From contig JAEUSI010000009.1 in assembly GCA_016788375.1 (NCBI GenBank), positions 8,132-42,393 on the forward strand: a stretch of DNA of 34,262 bases. The letters run 5' to 3'. The notes below the pieces were generated by a model. It ran no database searches and was not told the DNA's origin. It worked only from the letters and a program-made list of their open reading frames with translations. The number at the start of each line of letters is the position of its first letter. The first letter of the stretch is position 1. The translations under genes were made by a program, and so were the position numbers. The DNA comes from Ignavibacteria bacterium (GTDB taxonomy: Bacteria; Bacteroidota; Ignavibacteria; Tepidaquicellales; Tepidaquicellaceae). Positions 33,991-34,262 of the stretch are shown here, piece by piece.

Positions 33991-34262
33991 ATCTTAATTA
34001 ATAAAAGATCATATAGTTAAGATGAACATAAGAATTTAATAAACCAGTGAATTTAAAAATGTATGACTGTTTACATTTGCGCTTTCATAAAGTGAAATGA
34101 AAATTAGGAAACGTAATTATCTTTTTAAATTGAGAATTATGAGGAGAAATTGGATTCATGAAGTTAGCAGTAGATATTTATGAGAAATGATTAGAAAAGT
34201 CATCAGAAATATTGAGGATAAATTTATCCGGATATTGCTTGCAGAAAGTATTAATAAATAAT
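33991..34262. other. AT-rich end of window, no supported gene
   Basis: No gene longer than about 25 codons is open here. A GAGGAG (34141-34146) precedes a 10-codon frame (34158-34190) that overlaps a 24-codon frame (34187-34261) by ATGA. These could be chance; neither has a recognisable product. Confidence 0.4.

Noticed and set aside
34158-34261. Two overlapping mini-frames (10 and 24 codons) after a GAGGAG
   Set aside because: Too short to support coding, without recognisable sequence, and at the window edge.

Overview
The window looks like a chromosomal segment of a low-GC member of the Bacteroidota/Chlorobi superphylum, most likely from the Ignavibacteria side. The evidence is a protein (22785-24830) ending in a type IX secretion (T9SS) type A sorting tail of the form NYPNPFNPATNINY...LPSGVYFCTL, a PorZ-like T9SS component (18646-20913), AT-rich codons, mostly weak Shine-Dalgarno signals and frequent TTG starts. 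Lineage is inferred from these traits; no rRNA or tRNA gene was seen.

Layout. 1-2361: 3' part of pyrG, then a convergent GH5-like glycosidase. 2577-4251: a secreted pair, DUF2092-like plus a Gly/Asn/Tyr-repeat DUF6515-like protein. 4334-7877 (minus): orphan sensor kinase followed by a GT-C-type membrane glycosyltransferase. 7938-11478 (plus): FecCD-type permease, mnmE and a cysteine-synthase-like enzyme with a Cys-rich tail. 11668-12685 (minus): a DUF218 membrane protein whose N-terminal coding sequence runs beyond any normal start codon. 12850-16383 (plus): OppD/DppD-type ATPase with a clear terminator, hutI, and an overlapping lipoprotein sugar dehydrogenase. 16386-20913 (minus): porZ-like, hisA and a second GT-C-like protein, closely spaced. 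21134-28866 (minus): recG, a WcaJ-type phosphoglycosyltransferase, a small membrane protein, a T9SS-secreted Omp28-like protein, a small lipoprotein and a monoheme-cytochrome/beta-barrel fusion. 28867-34262 (plus): an accessory-looking stretch with long AT-rich spacers, four genes I do not recognise and a lipoprotein with a jelly-roll-like plus (alpha/alpha)-barrel-like architecture.

How the genes fit together. Much of the window serves the cell envelope: T9SS attachment (PorZ-like) and cargo, surface polysaccharide initiation (WcaJ-type) and GT-C transferases, lipoproteins, and the outer-membrane cytochrome-porin. Single housekeeping genes (pyrG, mnmE, hisA, hutI, recG) are scattered without their usual pathway partners.

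The most interesting candidates are the cytochrome-barrel fusion with the genes transcribed before it, the PorZ-like gene with a hairpin abutting its start codon, the DUF218 gene with a displaced start, HisA with a changed active-site loop, and the uncharacterised 29-34 kb cluster.
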